Assembly: GCA_947452455.1 (NCBI GenBank)
Contig: CANGBX010000002.1
Coordinates: 124,001-188,000 of the forward strand
Direction of reading: 5' to 3'
DNA from: Beijerinckiaceae bacterium
Lineage (GTDB): Bacteria; Pseudomonadota; Alphaproteobacteria; Rhizobiales; Beijerinckiaceae
Length of the DNA: 64,000 nucleotides
Positions 1 through 8,450 of this stretch are shown here, one piece after another. The notes beneath the pieces were generated by a model. The model made no database searches, was not told the origin of the DNA, and was given only the letters and a program-made list of their open reading frames with translations. How positions within the stretch are numbered: the stretch's first letter is position 1; every line of letters starts with the position of its first letter. The position numbers and the translations under genes were made by a program.

Positions 1-372
1 GTCTGCTTGCAAATGCGCACGCCGGAAAAATGCGCCTCGCTCAACGAATTGCTCTGGAATGTCGGGGAAGACGGGTTTCTGCCCCATGGCACGGCCGAAG
101 ATGGCGATGTGGAATTTCAGCCCATCTATCTGACAACAGGCAGCGAAAATCCCAATGGCGCGCAGATCCGCTTCTTTGTCGAATGCGCGCAGATTGCACC
201 AGCTCTTGCCGCCAGTGCGGAGCCCTATGAGCGCATCGTCATTATGTTTGATGGCAATGATGAAAACGAGCTCAATGATGCGCGCGCGCAATGGAAGGCG
301 CTGAAAGATACAGGCCTTCCCATGTCCTATCTCCAGCAGACCGAAAACGGTGGCTGGGAGAAGAAAGCGTGA
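1..372 (+). CDS. holC: DNA polymerase III chi subunit (HolC), 5'-truncated by window edge
   Basis: Chi connects the DNA polymerase III clamp loader to single-strand-binding protein at the replication fork. The visible 123 residues are the bulk and C-terminus of the protein. The frame is already open at base 1, so the true start lies outside the window and the internal TTG at 7 and ATG at 13 are not starts. Family features seen are the ASLNELLW segment, the FLPHG turn, the QPIYLTT strand and the NPNGA segment. The stop (370-372) overlaps the GTG of the next gene by four bases (GTGA), so the two are probably co-transcribed. In many proteobacteria holC follows pepA; that gene would lie just upstream and is not visible. 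Confidence 0.9.
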   Translation, partial: VCLQMRTPEKCASLNELLWNVGEDGFLPHGTAEDGDVEFQPIYLTTGSENPNGAQIRFFVECAQIAPALAASAEPYERIVIMFDGNDENELNDARAQWKALKDTGLPMSYLQQTENGGWEKKA

Positions 373-1541
373 CACTTGCGCGCGATCAATTAGCGCAAGA
401 GCAGGGCTATATTGATGATCAGGGCAGGCGGGAATTTATCCGTTTCGGGATTGCAGCCTTTCTTGCCTCCCTTTTGAACGCGCATGTTGCGCTTCTCTCC
501 ATTTTGTTTGCGCAGTCGGGCCATTCGCTCCATACGACTGGCTGGCTCTTGTCGCTTTTTGTAGTGCCGGTGATTGGTATCAATCTGCTGGCCGGGCCGA
601 TTGCCGCGCGTATCGGCGTTTTGGCGACGGCGCGTCTGTCTTTTCTCTTCTGCATTCTGGGCTTTTGTTCGCTGGCTTTCACCGCGCAGGATTTTTGGGG
701 TGCGCTGGCCTCGCGTCTCTTTCATGGCGTGGGCTTTGGTCTCTTTTTGCCCTCTGTCATGACCTATGGGCAGAGCCGTCTCAATCAGCGACGTTTTGTT
801 GGTCTGGTGATTGTTTTCTCTTCGCTCATTCCCTTTGCTTATGCGGTGGGTCCGGCTTTGGGTGAATTCACGCTGGCGCATCTGGGCAGCGACTTGTTTT
901 TTCTGATCGCGCTTTTGCCCGGTGTGGTCGGACTTGTTTTGACACTTGGCTTGCGCCCGTTGGGTAAGCCGGAGCGGCGCGGATTGGCATTGTCGGGCGC
1001 GCTGAAGCCGCGTTTTGTTTTGCCGCTGACAGCACTTTTTGTCGGAGGCACTTTGCATGCCTATAGTTTGGCTTATCTGCCGCCCGATTTTGTGTCGCGC
1101 GGATTGGCGCTTGCGCTGTTCTTCGTGCCATCGACTGTGGCCACAGGCTTGAGCCGCATCTCGGGAAATATGTTCCAGCGTTTTCAGCCGCGCTTTTTGG
1201 TCTCGGTTGGTGTGGCCATGATGGGCCTTGGCCTCGCAGCCATCGCTGTCACTTCGCAGATCTGGCTTGTCGTGCTGGGCTCTATTCTTTTCGGCCTTGG
1301 CTCCAGCGTGCTTTATCCGGTGGTCTCAGCCTGGCTTGCGCAAGGCATCGAGCCTGAAAAGCGCGCAGGCCCGCAGGCGGTGGGCTCTGCGGCTTTTTAT
1401 CTGGGCCTGCATGGCATGCCTTTGCCGCTCGCTTTTTTGGTCGAGCCCGTTGGCTATGCGCTGACGAGTTATCTTCTGGCTGTAGCCGCGCTGATGGTTG
1501 CTGGCGCGCTTTTGGTGCGCGGCCAGCTTGTCCGCCTTTAG
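369..1541 (+). CDS. MFS transporter, substrate unknown
   Basis: Predicted inner-membrane transporter of the major facilitator superfamily, 390 residues. Roughly twelve hydrophobic segments begin near residue 25, with a charged central loop (LGKPERRG region) between the two six-helix halves, which is normal for the family. GTG at 369 was chosen because it overlaps the holC stop and gives a normal short cytoplasmic N-terminus; the in-frame start at 291 would lie wholly inside holC. The TAG stop (1539-1541) overlaps the stop of convergent ubiX. No residues identify the substrate. A partnership with holC looks purely positional. A long open frame on the opposite strand inside this gene is a compositional shadow. 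Confidence 0.88.
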   Translation: MTLARDQLAQEQGYIDDQGRREFIRFGIAAFLASLLNAHVALLSILFAQSGHSLHTTGWLLSLFVVPVIGINLLAGPIAARIGVLATARLSFLFCILGFCSLAFTAQDFWGALASRLFHGVGFGLFLPSVMTYGQSRLNQRRFVGLVIVFSSLIPFAYAVGPALGEFTLAHLGSDLFFLIALLPGVVGLVLTLGLRPLGKPERRGLALSGALKPRFVLPLTALFVGGTLHAYSLAYLPPDFVSRGLALALFFVPSTVATGLSRISGNMFQRFQPRFLVSVGVAMMGLGLAAIAVTSQIWLVVLGSILFGLGSSVLYPVVSAWLAQGIEPEKRAGPQAVGSAAFYLGLHGMPLPLAFLVEPVGYALTSYLLAVAALMVAGALLVRGQLVRL

Positions 1542-2140
1542 GCTTGCGGCTCGTCGTCTTCTTTCCAGCGCTTCACAATGCGCGCGTCGAGATCGAAGAG
1601 ATCGAGCAAGCGGCCGACCGTATGGTCGATAATATCATCGAGCGTTTTGGGACGATTGTAGAAGGCAGGCATGATCGGCGCGATCACTGCCCCCATTTCC
1701 GACAATTGCGTCATGGTGCGCAAATGCCCCGTGTGCAATGGCGTTTCACGTATAGCCAGCACTAGGCGGCGGCGATCCTTCAACACGACATCGGCGGCAC
1801 GCGTCATCAGCGAGGCGGTGACACCAGTTGAAATCTCGCTCATCGTACGCACAGAGCATGGCACGATCACCATGCCGAGTGTTTTGTAAGACCCCGACGA
1901 GATATTGGCGCCGATGTCCGACATGGGATGATATTCATGCGCCATGTCGCGCAAATCTTTGACCTTGAAATCTGTCTCATAGGCCAGCGTCATTTCGGCC
2001 GCTTTCGAGACGATGAGATGTGTTTCGACATCGAGCTTTTTCAAAATCTCCAACATGCGAATGCCGAAGATAACGCCGGAGGCGCCGCTGATCCCGACAA
2101 TCAGGCGCTTCTTATTCTGTGCTGTATCCGGCTTGCTCAC
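1538..2140 (-). CDS. ubiX: Flavin prenyltransferase UbiX
   Basis: UbiX prenylates reduced FMN with dimethylallyl monophosphate to make prenylated FMN, the cofactor of UbiD-type decarboxylases used in ubiquinone synthesis and aromatic acid metabolism. The 200-residue length is typical. The N-terminal GISGASG flavin-binding loop (residues 16-22), the VPCSVRTMSEISTGV segment and the RETPLHTGHLRTM segment are family hallmarks. It lies 6 bases downstream of the TIGR02444-type gene on the same strand, so the two form a small operon. No ubiD is visible within the window; the partner decarboxylase must be elsewhere. Confidence 0.96.
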   Translation of the reverse strand: MSKPDTAQNKKRLIVGISGASGVIFGIRMLEILKKLDVETHLIVSKAAEMTLAYETDFKVKDLRDMAHEYHPMSDIGANISSGSYKTLGMVIVPCSVRTMSEISTGVTASLMTRAADVVLKDRRRLVLAIRETPLHTGHLRTMTQLSEMGAVIAPIMPAFYNRPKTLDDIIDHTVGRLLDLFDLDARIVKRWKEDDEPQA

Positions 2141-2146
2141 GCGTCT

Positions 2147-2680
2147 TTACCCCTTGGTCGCGACGATCGTCTCTGCTTGGGTCAGCAGAGTGGCGACTGC
2201 CGCTTCGTTGAATGATGTGTCCAACGTGATGCGATAGGCATCCACGTTCTGCGCGCAGGCTTTTGCCAGATCAGGCTCCGCCACGCCAATGGAAGATGCT
2301 GGAAAGGTTACGAAAAGCGCTTCCTGCTGGATGCGTTCGGCCTCGAGCTCGGACGATTTGACGCGCTTGCGCAGGTCCTCGGCCAACGGTCCGTTGAAGG
2401 GGGCAGGCGGCTCCTTGAGCGCGCGGCGCGCCGCGCGCAGCGATACCACAATCCCGGCCCGCCAGGGCTCCGTGGTCTGTGCGATCTTTCGGAGATCGTC
2501 GCTTGAGAGTTTTCGGCCCGTCCGGCCCAAATAGAGGCCAAAGAGCAGCAGATTGACGTCAACACCCGCCCCGTCCTGAAGCGTCAGGCAGGCGTCCGGC
2601 ACCCCCGGTTTTCCATAGAGGGAAAGGGAGAAAGTCCAAAAAGGCGAAGGGCTTGCGCTCTTTGTGTCGGTCTGCGTCAT
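2147..2680 (-). CDS. TIGR02444 / DUF2390 family protein
   Basis: Conserved protein of unknown function, 177 residues from the ATG at 2680. The FWTFSLSLYGKPGVPDACLTLQD opening segment (residues about 14-36) and the following DVNLLLFGLYLG strand match the TIGR02444 family, whose members are small soluble proteins of proteobacteria with no assigned reaction. An upstream in-frame TTG (2734) would add 18 residues of low-quality sequence; the ATG was preferred because it places the conserved W-FSL block near the N-terminus as in the family, although its ribosome binding site is weak. It is followed 6 bases later by ubiX on the same strand. Confidence 0.75.
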   Translation of the reverse strand: MTQTDTKSASPSPFWTFSLSLYGKPGVPDACLTLQDGAGVDVNLLLFGLYLGRTGRKLSSDDLRKIAQTTEPWRAGIVVSLRAARRALKEPPAPFNGPLAEDLRKRVKSSELEAERIQQEALFVTFPASSIGVAEPDLAKACAQNVDAYRITLDTSFNEAAVATLLTQAETIVATKG

Positions 2681-2890
2681 GGCTGTCCAGGGGCTTGGTC
2701 TCTCCGCGATAACACGCAAGGTTGACTGCGGCAATCAGAGGGGTTCGTCTAAGCTCAAGCGGATCGGCTGCTTTGAGGTCATACGACGAAAGCAAGGGGT
2801 TCAAAACAGCGTCATGCGCTAGGCTCATCTCGCCTGTGCTGACATTTTCGTCTAAATGCATTTCATCAATCAAATACGGGAGGAAAGTTC

Positions 2891-3979
2891 ATGCATCGTA
2901 GGTTCCTTCTCGCGGCGTCTGCCGCGATTGCTCTGACCACGGGTCTGCCCGCACAGGCGCAGACGGTCGACTTCAAAGGCAAGACCATCACCATGGTCAT
3001 TCCTTTTGGTGTCGGCGGTGGTTCCGACGTCTGGGGTCGTTTCAATGCAACCTTGTTGCAAAAGCATCTGCCCGGCCAGCCCGCAGTGGTGGTGAAGAAC
3101 CAGCCGGGCGGTGGCTCGGTGTCGGGTGCAAATCTGTTTGCCGCCACCGCCAAGCCCGATGGCATGACGGTTCTGGGCACATCAGGCTCGACGCAATTCC
3201 CTTATCTGTTGGGCGAGTCACATGTGAAGTTTGACTATAAGGACTGGATTCCGGTTCTGGCTGCGCCCACGGGTGGTGCGGCCTACATCTCCTCGAAACT
3301 TGGCGTGAAGTCGCTCAAGGAGCTCGACAAGCTGAAGGGCGTGAAGATGCATTATGCATCGCAAGGCCTGACTTCGCTCGACCTTGTGCCGCTTTTGGGT
3401 TTCCGCCTGCTCGGTCTTGATGTGCAGCATGTCACCGGCTTCCCGGGTCGTGGTGAAGGGCGCCTCGCATTCGAGCGCGGCGAAATGAATGTCGACTATC
3501 AGACCACGTCTGCTTATCTGCGCTCGTCGATGCCGATGGTGAAGAGTGGTCAGGCTGTGCCGCTCTTCTCATGGGGCACGCTCGACAAGAATGGTAATCT
3601 TGCGCGCGATCCGAACTTCCCCGATCTGCCCCATTTCGAAGAAGCCTATGAGATGGCCTTCGGCAAGAAGCCGGCAGGCCTTGAATGGGACGCGATGCGC
3701 GCCTTCCTCGTCGCCGGTTTCCCGGCGCAGAAGCTGCTCGTCCTGCCCAAGGGCACACCGGACAATATTGTTGAAGCCTACCGCGCCGCTGTGCGCGCCA
3801 TGCTCAAGGATCCGGAATATCTCGCCAAGCGTGATGAGCTGATCGGCGAATATGACCAGATCACCGACAAGGAAGGCGAAGCGCTCTACAAAGCTGCAAC
3901 CACCATTTCACCCGATGCGCGTGAATGGGTCCGCAACTATCTGTCGAAGACTTACGACGTGAAGTTCACTGGCCAATAA
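2891..3979 (+). CDS. TTT substrate-binding protein, long subtype (TctC/Bug-like)
   Basis: Periplasmic solute-binding protein of the tripartite tricarboxylate transporter type, 362 residues. It has a clear signal peptide (positive start, hydrophobic core, cleavage near PAQAQ) and the family's early strand ITMVIPFGVGGGSDVWGR. It has the motif VTGFPGRGEGRLAFERGEM near residue 180, shared with the proteins at 4221 and 24399 but not with the shorter ones at 8451, 9644 and 16167. An excellent ribosome binding site (GGGAGGAAAG) precedes the ATG. No TctA or TctB gene adjoins it, and an intrinsic terminator follows, so it is a single-gene unit and an orphan binding protein. The ligand is unknown. Confidence 0.9.
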   Translation: MHRRFLLAASAAIALTTGLPAQAQTVDFKGKTITMVIPFGVGGGSDVWGRFNATLLQKHLPGQPAVVVKNQPGGGSVSGANLFAATAKPDGMTVLGTSGSTQFPYLLGESHVKFDYKDWIPVLAAPTGGAAYISSKLGVKSLKELDKLKGVKMHYASQGLTSLDLVPLLGFRLLGLDVQHVTGFPGRGEGRLAFERGEMNVDYQTTSAYLRSSMPMVKSGQAVPLFSWGTLDKNGNLARDPNFPDLPHFEEAYEMAFGKKPAGLEWDAMRAFLVAGFPAQKLLVLPKGTPDNIVEAYRAAVRAMLKDPEYLAKRDELIGEYDQITDKEGEALYKAATTISPDAREWVRNYLSKTYDVKFTGQ

Positions 3980-4000
3980 GTCTTGCGATCAGTCGAATTG

Positions 4001-4029
4001 AAAAGGGCGCCTTGTGGCGCCCTTTTTTT
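4001..4029 (+). terminator. Intrinsic terminator after the 2891 binding-protein gene
   Basis: A perfect GGGCGCC / GGCGCCC stem with a 4-base TTGT loop, preceded by A residues and followed by seven T. It begins 21 bases after the stop codon. The A-rich and T-rich flanks make it able to work in both directions. Confidence 0.9.
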
Positions 4030-4083
4030 GTGTCCGTTGGTGCGTGCAGCAGGCGCGGTCAACGTGAGGTGACGCGTGGCGCC

Positions 4084-4115
4084 GCTGGATTGCTTCGCTA
4101 AGGCTCGCAATGACG
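4084..4115. repeat. REP-like palindromic element, copy 1 (right half only)
   Basis: Carries the right arm of the dispersed element: CTGGATTGCTTCG, then GCTCGCAATGACG. The left arm is missing; the bases before it (GACGCGTGGCGCC) resemble the loop seen in complete copies, so this is a truncated copy 26 bases before a complete one. Confidence 0.8.
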
Positions 4116-4141
4116 AGCCGAAAGATAGGCGTCCCCTCCAC

Positions 4142-4215
4142 CGTCATTGCGAGCCGCAGGCGAAGCAATCCAGAGTGACGCGTGAGGCCCTCTGGATTGC
4201 TATTCTCGCAATGAC
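4142..4215. repeat. REP-like palindromic element, copy 2 (complete)
   Basis: Complete copy. Left arm CGTCATTGCGAG ... GAAGCAATCCAGAG, loop with GACGCGTGAGG, right arm CTCTGGATTGC ... CTCGCAATGAC. It ends 5 bases from the stop codon of the leftward binding-protein gene, so it could act as that gene's 3' hairpin. Confidence 0.88.
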
Positions 4216-4220
4216 ATTGA

Positions 4221-5252
4221 TTACTTCAAGGCAGCCCGCGCGCGCTCAACATCGGCAAATGGCGTTGCGTAAATATCTTCAACCAGTTTCTGCACACCTT
4301 CGCCATTGACGGGGTTGATGATGAGTTTGGCCTTTTCAGCTTCTACCAAAAATTCCGGATCTTTCATCGTGGCGTCAAAAGCGCGCCGATAGGCAGCGAC
4401 GCGGTCAGCTGGCACGCCCGGTGGCAGAACATAGGGGCGACCGAATTCAAGCTGATTGAAAATGACAGCGAGTGTACGCCGATCAGCTTCATTCTTCACG
4501 AAAGACCAGATCGTCGGCACGCCCATTTTGTTCAAAATCTCGTCGCCATTCGGGCCACCCATCTGCATCATGATGGTGACTTTCTTGGACTCGAGCCATT
4601 CACTGCCTTGCGCAATGAAGCTTGTCCATTGAATGCCGCACAGACCATTCACCTCGCCGCGCTCCATCGCAAGGCCCGCTTCGCGCGAGCCCGGATAGCC
4701 GCTGATCATTTTAAACTTGGTGTTGAGCACATTGTTCAAGACCATCGGATATTGGCGAATGGACGAAGTGACACCCGCGCCGCCCACCAGAAGTTCCTTG
4801 GTGAAAACTTCTTCGAATTTCTGCACGGGCGCATTCTGCCAGGACAGGCAAATCGAGGTCTCTTTATTGGCCGAGCCGATATAGATGAATTTGCGCGCAT
4901 CAAATTGCGTAACTGTGGCGTCGCCAATCAAAGGCTCAACAACCGCGCCCATGAAAATGGCGCCAAAGGTCGAGCCGTCTTTCGGCATTTTATTATAGAG
5001 CAGATTGGCAGCCGTGATGGAGCCCGCGCCATCGAGATTGCGCGTCACAATATTGGGCTTGCCCGGCAGATGTTTGCCAATGTGTCGTCCCACGACGGCG
5101 CCATAAATGCCATAGCCGCCGCCCGGTGCAGAGCCGACCAGAAAATCGATGTTTTTACCGGCGAAGAATTTTTCTGTTTCGCTTTGGGCGAGTGCGGCTG
5201 TTGACAGCAAGCCCGCAAATGTTGCGGTGATGATCCGCTTGGTGATGGACAT
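4221..5252 (-). CDS. TTT substrate-binding protein, long subtype
   Basis: Periplasmic binding protein related to TctC, 343 residues. A signal peptide ends near STAALAQ, followed by the binding-protein strand IDFLVGSAPGGGYGIYG. The ISGYPGSREAGLAMERGEV motif near residue 190 places it with the proteins at 2891 and 24399. The ATG at 5252 was chosen because GGAGGAAACC lies directly before it; the upstream ATG at 5264 would turn that ribosome binding site into coding sequence. It is the third gene of a leftward operon behind the GlcG/HbpS-like and lyase-like genes (16 bases after the latter), which suggests that it captures the substrate or a relative of the substrate of those enzymes. Confidence 0.9.
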   Translation of the reverse strand: MSITKRIITATFAGLLSTAALAQSETEKFFAGKNIDFLVGSAPGGGYGIYGAVVGRHIGKHLPGKPNIVTRNLDGAGSITAANLLYNKMPKDGSTFGAIFMGAVVEPLIGDATVTQFDARKFIYIGSANKETSICLSWQNAPVQKFEEVFTKELLVGGAGVTSSIRQYPMVLNNVLNTKFKMISGYPGSREAGLAMERGEVNGLCGIQWTSFIAQGSEWLESKKVTIMMQMGGPNGDEILNKMGVPTIWSFVKNEADRRTLAVIFNQLEFGRPYVLPPGVPADRVAAYRRAFDATMKDPEFLVEAEKAKLIINPVNGEGVQKLVEDIYATPFADVERARAALK

Positions 5253-5268
5253 GGTTTCCTCCAAAAAA

Positions 5269-6132
5269 TTATTTCGGTGTGGTTTTCAGAAAGCGGTTTT
5301 TGAGCTCCGCATAATTTTGCTTGCGCGTCAGGCGCTCCATCATGGTCGCTTCATCGTCGGTTTGTTGGCCTAATGTGCCAGCGCGTGTGTCGCGCAAAGT
5401 TTCATAGGTTGCGCGCACGCCTGCCGAATGGGGGCGATGCCCCGTAATAACCGCGCGCACACCGAGCTTGCCGAGTTCATCCCGATCAAGCAATGCCTTT
5501 GGTATGGCACCCAGCAGCAGCGGCAAGCGGCAGGCTTTGGCGCAGGCCTCAATCTCTTCGCGTGTTTTCAGACCCGAGAGAAAGATCGCATCGACACCCG
5601 TCTCTTGATAGGCGGCAATGCGCGCGAGCGCATCATCAAGACCCGTTGCGCCCACAGCACCCGTGCGGCCGATGATGACAAAATCCGGATCGGTCCGCGC
5701 GGCCAAAGCCGCCTTCAGCTTTCCGACGCCTTCCGCAATCGACAAAGGCATGCCGCTCTTTTTATCGAACGGGTCTGGCAGTTCCGTATCTTCAATCGTC
5801 AGGCCGGAGAGGCCAGCGGCTTCCAGCTCTTCGACGCAGCGCATGACCGAGAGCGCATTGCCAAAGCCATGATCGGCATCGAGGAAGAAGGGCAGGGAGG
5901 TCGCGCGCGCAATGCGGCGCGTTTGCTCGGCTAATTCCGACAAAGTGATGATGACGAGATCCGGTGCACCCAGAATGACAAGCGAGGCCACCGAGCCCGC
6001 CATGAACAGACATTCATAGCCGATCTCTTCTGCGGCGCGTCCTGACAAAGGGTCAAAGACAGACGCCGGAAAGACACAGCTCTCACCGTTCAGCAGAGCG
6101 CGAAGGGCGCGACGCTTGTCGTTGGGCGTCAT
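5269..6132 (-). CDS. Isocitrate lyase/PEP mutase superfamily enzyme, oxaloacetate decarboxylase-like
   Basis: Probable cytoplasmic enzyme acting on a short alpha-keto or 2-hydroxy acid by C-C bond cleavage or decarboxylation, 287 residues. The Mg-binding motif DADHGFGNALSVM (residues 85-97) and the TIEDTELP motif (residues 112-119) define the superfamily. The KKCGH motif of isocitrate and methylisocitrate lyases is absent, and the sequence is closest to the oxaloacetate decarboxylase branch (PA4872-like). Dimethylmalate lyase-like activity is an alternative. Its ATG overlaps the upstream gene's stop (ATGA), and it is followed by a binding-protein gene, so it belongs to a three-gene operon for uptake and breakdown of a carboxylate. 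Confidence 0.85.
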   Translation of the reverse strand: MTPNDKRRALRALLNGESCVFPASVFDPLSGRAAEEIGYECLFMAGSVASLVILGAPDLVIITLSELAEQTRRIARATSLPFFLDADHGFGNALSVMRCVEELEAAGLSGLTIEDTELPDPFDKKSGMPLSIAEGVGKLKAALAARTDPDFVIIGRTGAVGATGLDDALARIAAYQETGVDAIFLSGLKTREEIEACAKACRLPLLLGAIPKALLDRDELGKLGVRAVITGHRPHSAGVRATYETLRDTRAGTLGQQTDDEATMMERLTRKQNYAELKNRFLKTTPK

Positions 6133-6626
6133 GTGCGCGGATCTTTCAGCGGCGGGTTCGGCTTGATGTTGAGACGCTTCTGCTCTTCGGGCGAGAAATC
6201 ATCATCCGAGCGCAAGCCTGCGCGGCGAATGCCTTCGATGGCGCAAATGTCATCGACTTCATTCACATCGCCTGTGACACCAATCGCGCCGATGACATGG
6301 CCATCAGCGCCACGAATGATCTGGCCACCGGCTTCGAGAAAAATCGGACCATCAGCAATCTCGCGCAATGTTTCCATGAACAAAGGTTTCTCGCGCGACT
6401 TTTGCAAGACGTTGCGTGAGGTGCGGTGCAAGGCCAGCGCGCCAAAAGCTTTGCCGCGTGCAATTTCAAAACGCATGATGGAGGCGCCGTCCTGCTTCAG
6501 GAAAGCTTTCACGCGTCCGCCATTGTCGAGCACACAAGCCGCCAGCGCATAGGCTTCCATTTCCGCGGCCCGCTCGAAAGTTTTCAGGATTACAGCCAGA
6601 GCCTCGTCCATGGTGATGCTGCGCAC
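6129..6626 (-). CDS. GlcG/HbpS family (DUF336) protein
   Basis: Small protein of 165 residues in the DUF336 family. The family includes the haem-binding HbpS and GlcG from the glycolate operon; members are also common beside catabolic genes for small organic acids, where their role is unclear. The conserved central block RSREKPLFMETLREIADGP and the later GGQIIRGADGHVIGAIGVTGD (about residues 99-120) identify the family. There is no signal peptide, so it is probably cytoplasmic. GTG at 6626 was chosen because GGGAGAGAC precedes it at good spacing; an internal ATG at 6611 is the alternative. It is the first gene of the leftward operon and diverges from the PrpF-like gene. Confidence 0.85.
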   Translation of the reverse strand: MRSITMDEALAVILKTFERAAEMEAYALAACVLDNGGRVKAFLKQDGASIMRFEIARGKAFGALALHRTSRNVLQKSREKPLFMETLREIADGPIFLEAGGQIIRGADGHVIGAIGVTGDVNEVDDICAIEGIRRAGLRSDDDFSPEEQKRLNIKPNPPLKDPRT

Positions 6627-6717
6627 GTTGTCTCTCCCTGTCGCATGGGGCCTTTGGTCTGGCCGTTTATGTCGTCTGGTGCATTGATTAGCCTGTTTTA
6701 TCCATCAGGCAAAGGAA

Positions 6718-6732
6718 GTGCAGTGGTTGCAC
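6718..6732. promoter_or_regulatory. Short inverted repeat between divergent operons (possible operator)
   Basis: GTGCA, five bases, TGCAC: a 5-bp perfect inverted repeat in the 210-base region separating the leftward DUF336 operon from the rightward prpF-like gene. Short repeats of this size occur by chance, so this is only a candidate. Confidence 0.25.
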
Positions 6733-6836
6733 CCTAGGGCTGGCTTCTATATCCATTGGGGTCAAGAGGCGCGCGTCCAAAGAAGGGGCGCCGGGGGAGG
6801 GTCTCAGGGAACCGCGCGCCTGACAAAGAGGCGATC

Positions 6837-7916
6837 ATGCGCGACCATATTTCCGTTCCTTGTCTTGTGATGCGCGGCGGCACGTCCAAGGGCCCCTATT
6901 TCCGCGCGGAAGATTTGCCATCCGACATTGCAGCGCGTGATCGCATTTTGATGCGGGCTATGGGCTCGCCGGATTTGCGCCAGATCGATGGTCTTGGCGG
7001 CGCTGATACGCTGACCTCGAAGGTCGCCATTGTTTCCAAATCGAAGCGTCCGGGTGTGGATGTCGACTATCTCTTCTGTCAGGTGGATATCGGCAAGCCT
7101 GTTGTCGATACAGGCCCGTCGTGCGGCAATATGTTGTCGGGCGTAGCGCCCTTCGCGCTCGAGATGGGCATGTTTCCGATGCAGGACGGTGAAACCTCGG
7201 TTGTGATTTATGACGTGAATACGTCGAGCAAGATCGAAGCCGTCATCCAGACGCCGGGCAAGCGCGTCAACTACATGGGTGATGCCGCGATTGACGGCGT
7301 GCCGGGCACGGCTGCGCCGGTCATTTTGAACTTCATGGATATTGTCGGTGTGAAGAGCGGCAAGATGCTCCCCACAGGCAATGTGGTCGACAAGATTCAG
7401 GGCGTCGATGTGTCGTGCTTCGATGTCGCCATGCCGATGATCCTGATGCGCGCGCGTGATCTGGGTCTGGAAGGCACCGAAGGCCGCAAGGAAATCGACG
7501 GCAACAAGGAATTGCTGGCGCGCATTGAAAGCATCCGTCTGGAAGCGGGCCGTTTGATGGGCTTTGGCGATGTGACCGATAGCGTCATTCCGAAAGTGGG
7601 TCTCTTGTCCGAGCCGCGCGGCACGGGGGCGATTACCTCGCGCTATCTCACGCCCCATGCGCTCCATGCCGCTCACGCGGTGACGGGCGCTTGCTGCGTG
7701 GCAACGGCTTGTGCGGTGAAGGGTTCGATCGCGCATGAATTTGCACGCATGCCGGAAGGCAATCCACGCACGGTCTGGATCGAACATCCCACCGGCATGG
7801 TGGATGTGCGTCTGGAGACGACAGGTGAGGGCGCTGATTTGCAAGTGGTGCGGGCCGGCATTTTGCGCACGTGCCGCCCGATCATGAAGGGCGAAGTCTT
7901 CATTCCGGAGGCTTGA
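6837..7916 (+). CDS. PrpF family isomerase / 4-oxalomesaconate tautomerase-like
   Basis: Enzyme of the PrpF family, 359 residues, built as two similar halves. Known members isomerise allylic acids: PrpF acts on 2-methyl-aconitate, and GalD and LigU act on 4-oxalomesaconate. The MRGGTSKGP motif (residues 12-20) and the DTGPSCGNM motif with the presumed catalytic cysteine C96 are both present. ATG at 6837 has AAAGAGG at good spacing; upstream in-frame sequence from 6756 is not protein-like. It diverges from the DUF336 / lyase-like / binding-protein operon, so it probably acts in the same pathway. The exact substrate cannot be told from the sequence; no ligJ or ligK-type genes are nearby. Confidence 0.88.
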   Translation: MRDHISVPCLVMRGGTSKGPYFRAEDLPSDIAARDRILMRAMGSPDLRQIDGLGGADTLTSKVAIVSKSKRPGVDVDYLFCQVDIGKPVVDTGPSCGNMLSGVAPFALEMGMFPMQDGETSVVIYDVNTSSKIEAVIQTPGKRVNYMGDAAIDGVPGTAAPVILNFMDIVGVKSGKMLPTGNVVDKIQGVDVSCFDVAMPMILMRARDLGLEGTEGRKEIDGNKELLARIESIRLEAGRLMGFGDVTDSVIPKVGLLSEPRGTGAITSRYLTPHALHAAHAVTGACCVATACAVKGSIAHEFARMPEGNPRTVWIEHPTGMVDVRLETTGEGADLQVVRAGILRTCRPIMKGEVFIPEA

Positions 7917-7923
7917 TTTAGGC

Positions 7924-8013
7924 CGTCATTGCGAGCGTAAACGAAGCAATCCAGAAGCCTCGCGTGTTGCTTCTGGATTGCCGCGTCGGGCTTCGCCCTC
8001 CTCGCAATGACGG
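7924..8013. repeat. REP-like palindromic element, copy 3
   Basis: Left arm CGTCATTGCGAGCG ... GAAGCAATCCAGAAG, loop CCTCGCGTGTT, right arm CTTCTGGATTGC ... CCTCGCAATGACGG. The outer right arm carries an extra small hairpin (GGGCTTCGCCC). It lies between the convergent prpF-like and PNPOx-like genes, 8 bases from the latter's stop. Confidence 0.88.
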
Positions 8014-8021
8014 AGAATAAG

Positions 8022-8447
8022 TTACGGGATCGGCTTCCCGCGCACATCTTCGGCGCGCTCGATCTTCACCAGCACGGCCACACCCGTATCCGCGCCCACA
8101 TGTGTCTGCTCGCGCGGTGTCAGGCGTGCGAAGACTGCCTCATGAATGGGGCCGCTCTCATGCAATTCCACCGTGCCGTAGAAGCGCAGGAACCCTGATT
8201 CCAGAATACCGGCGCGTTGGGCTGCAAAATTGGCATACATCACACAGACGCGATTGTTCTTCTGCACATTGGCAAAAGCTGACCGCTTGGAACGTTCCCA
8301 ATAGGCCAGATGATTGTCATCAAAGACCAGCATCGAGCCTTTCGGGCTGATGTTGGGGCCGTGTTCGCCCTCGGTTGCCACCATGCAGGGATAGCCATCA
8401 TCCCAAGCATTATAAATGAGGGTGCGGATTTTTTCGCTGATCGCCAT
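8022..8447 (-). CDS. Pyridoxamine 5'-phosphate oxidase-like FMN protein
   Basis: Small split-barrel flavoprotein of 141 residues in the PNPOx-like family. The segments CMVATEGEHGPNISPKGSMLVFDD (split over residues 21-44) and LAYWERSKRSAFANVQKNNRVCVMYAN are typical of general-stress or F420/FMN-binding members rather than of true PdxH. The probable role is reduction of a small molecule, substrate unknown. It starts 3 bases after the stop of the upstream binding-protein gene and reads its ribosome binding site (GGTGG) from the end of that gene, so the two are translationally coupled. A 3' REP-like element follows. Confidence 0.85.
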   Translation of the reverse strand: MAISEKIRTLIYNAWDDGYPCMVATEGEHGPNISPKGSMLVFDDNHLAYWERSKRSAFANVQKNNRVCVMYANFAAQRAGILESGFLRFYGTVELHESGPIHEAVFARLTPREQTHVGADTGVAVLVKIERAEDVRGKPIP

Positions 8448-8450
8448 GAC

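Noticed and set aside
390-1058. 222-codon open frame on the minus strand
   Set aside because: Antisense to the MFS gene; translation is Gln/Arg/Lys-rich and not protein-like.
5269-6132. Annotation as true methylisocitrate lyase (PrpB)
   Set aside because: The KKCGH active-site motif is absent, and the TIEDTELP region fits the oxaloacetate decarboxylase branch better.
6804-7844. 346-codon open frame on the minus strand
   Set aside because: Antisense to the PrpF-like gene; its translation is rich in His and Arg with no family features.
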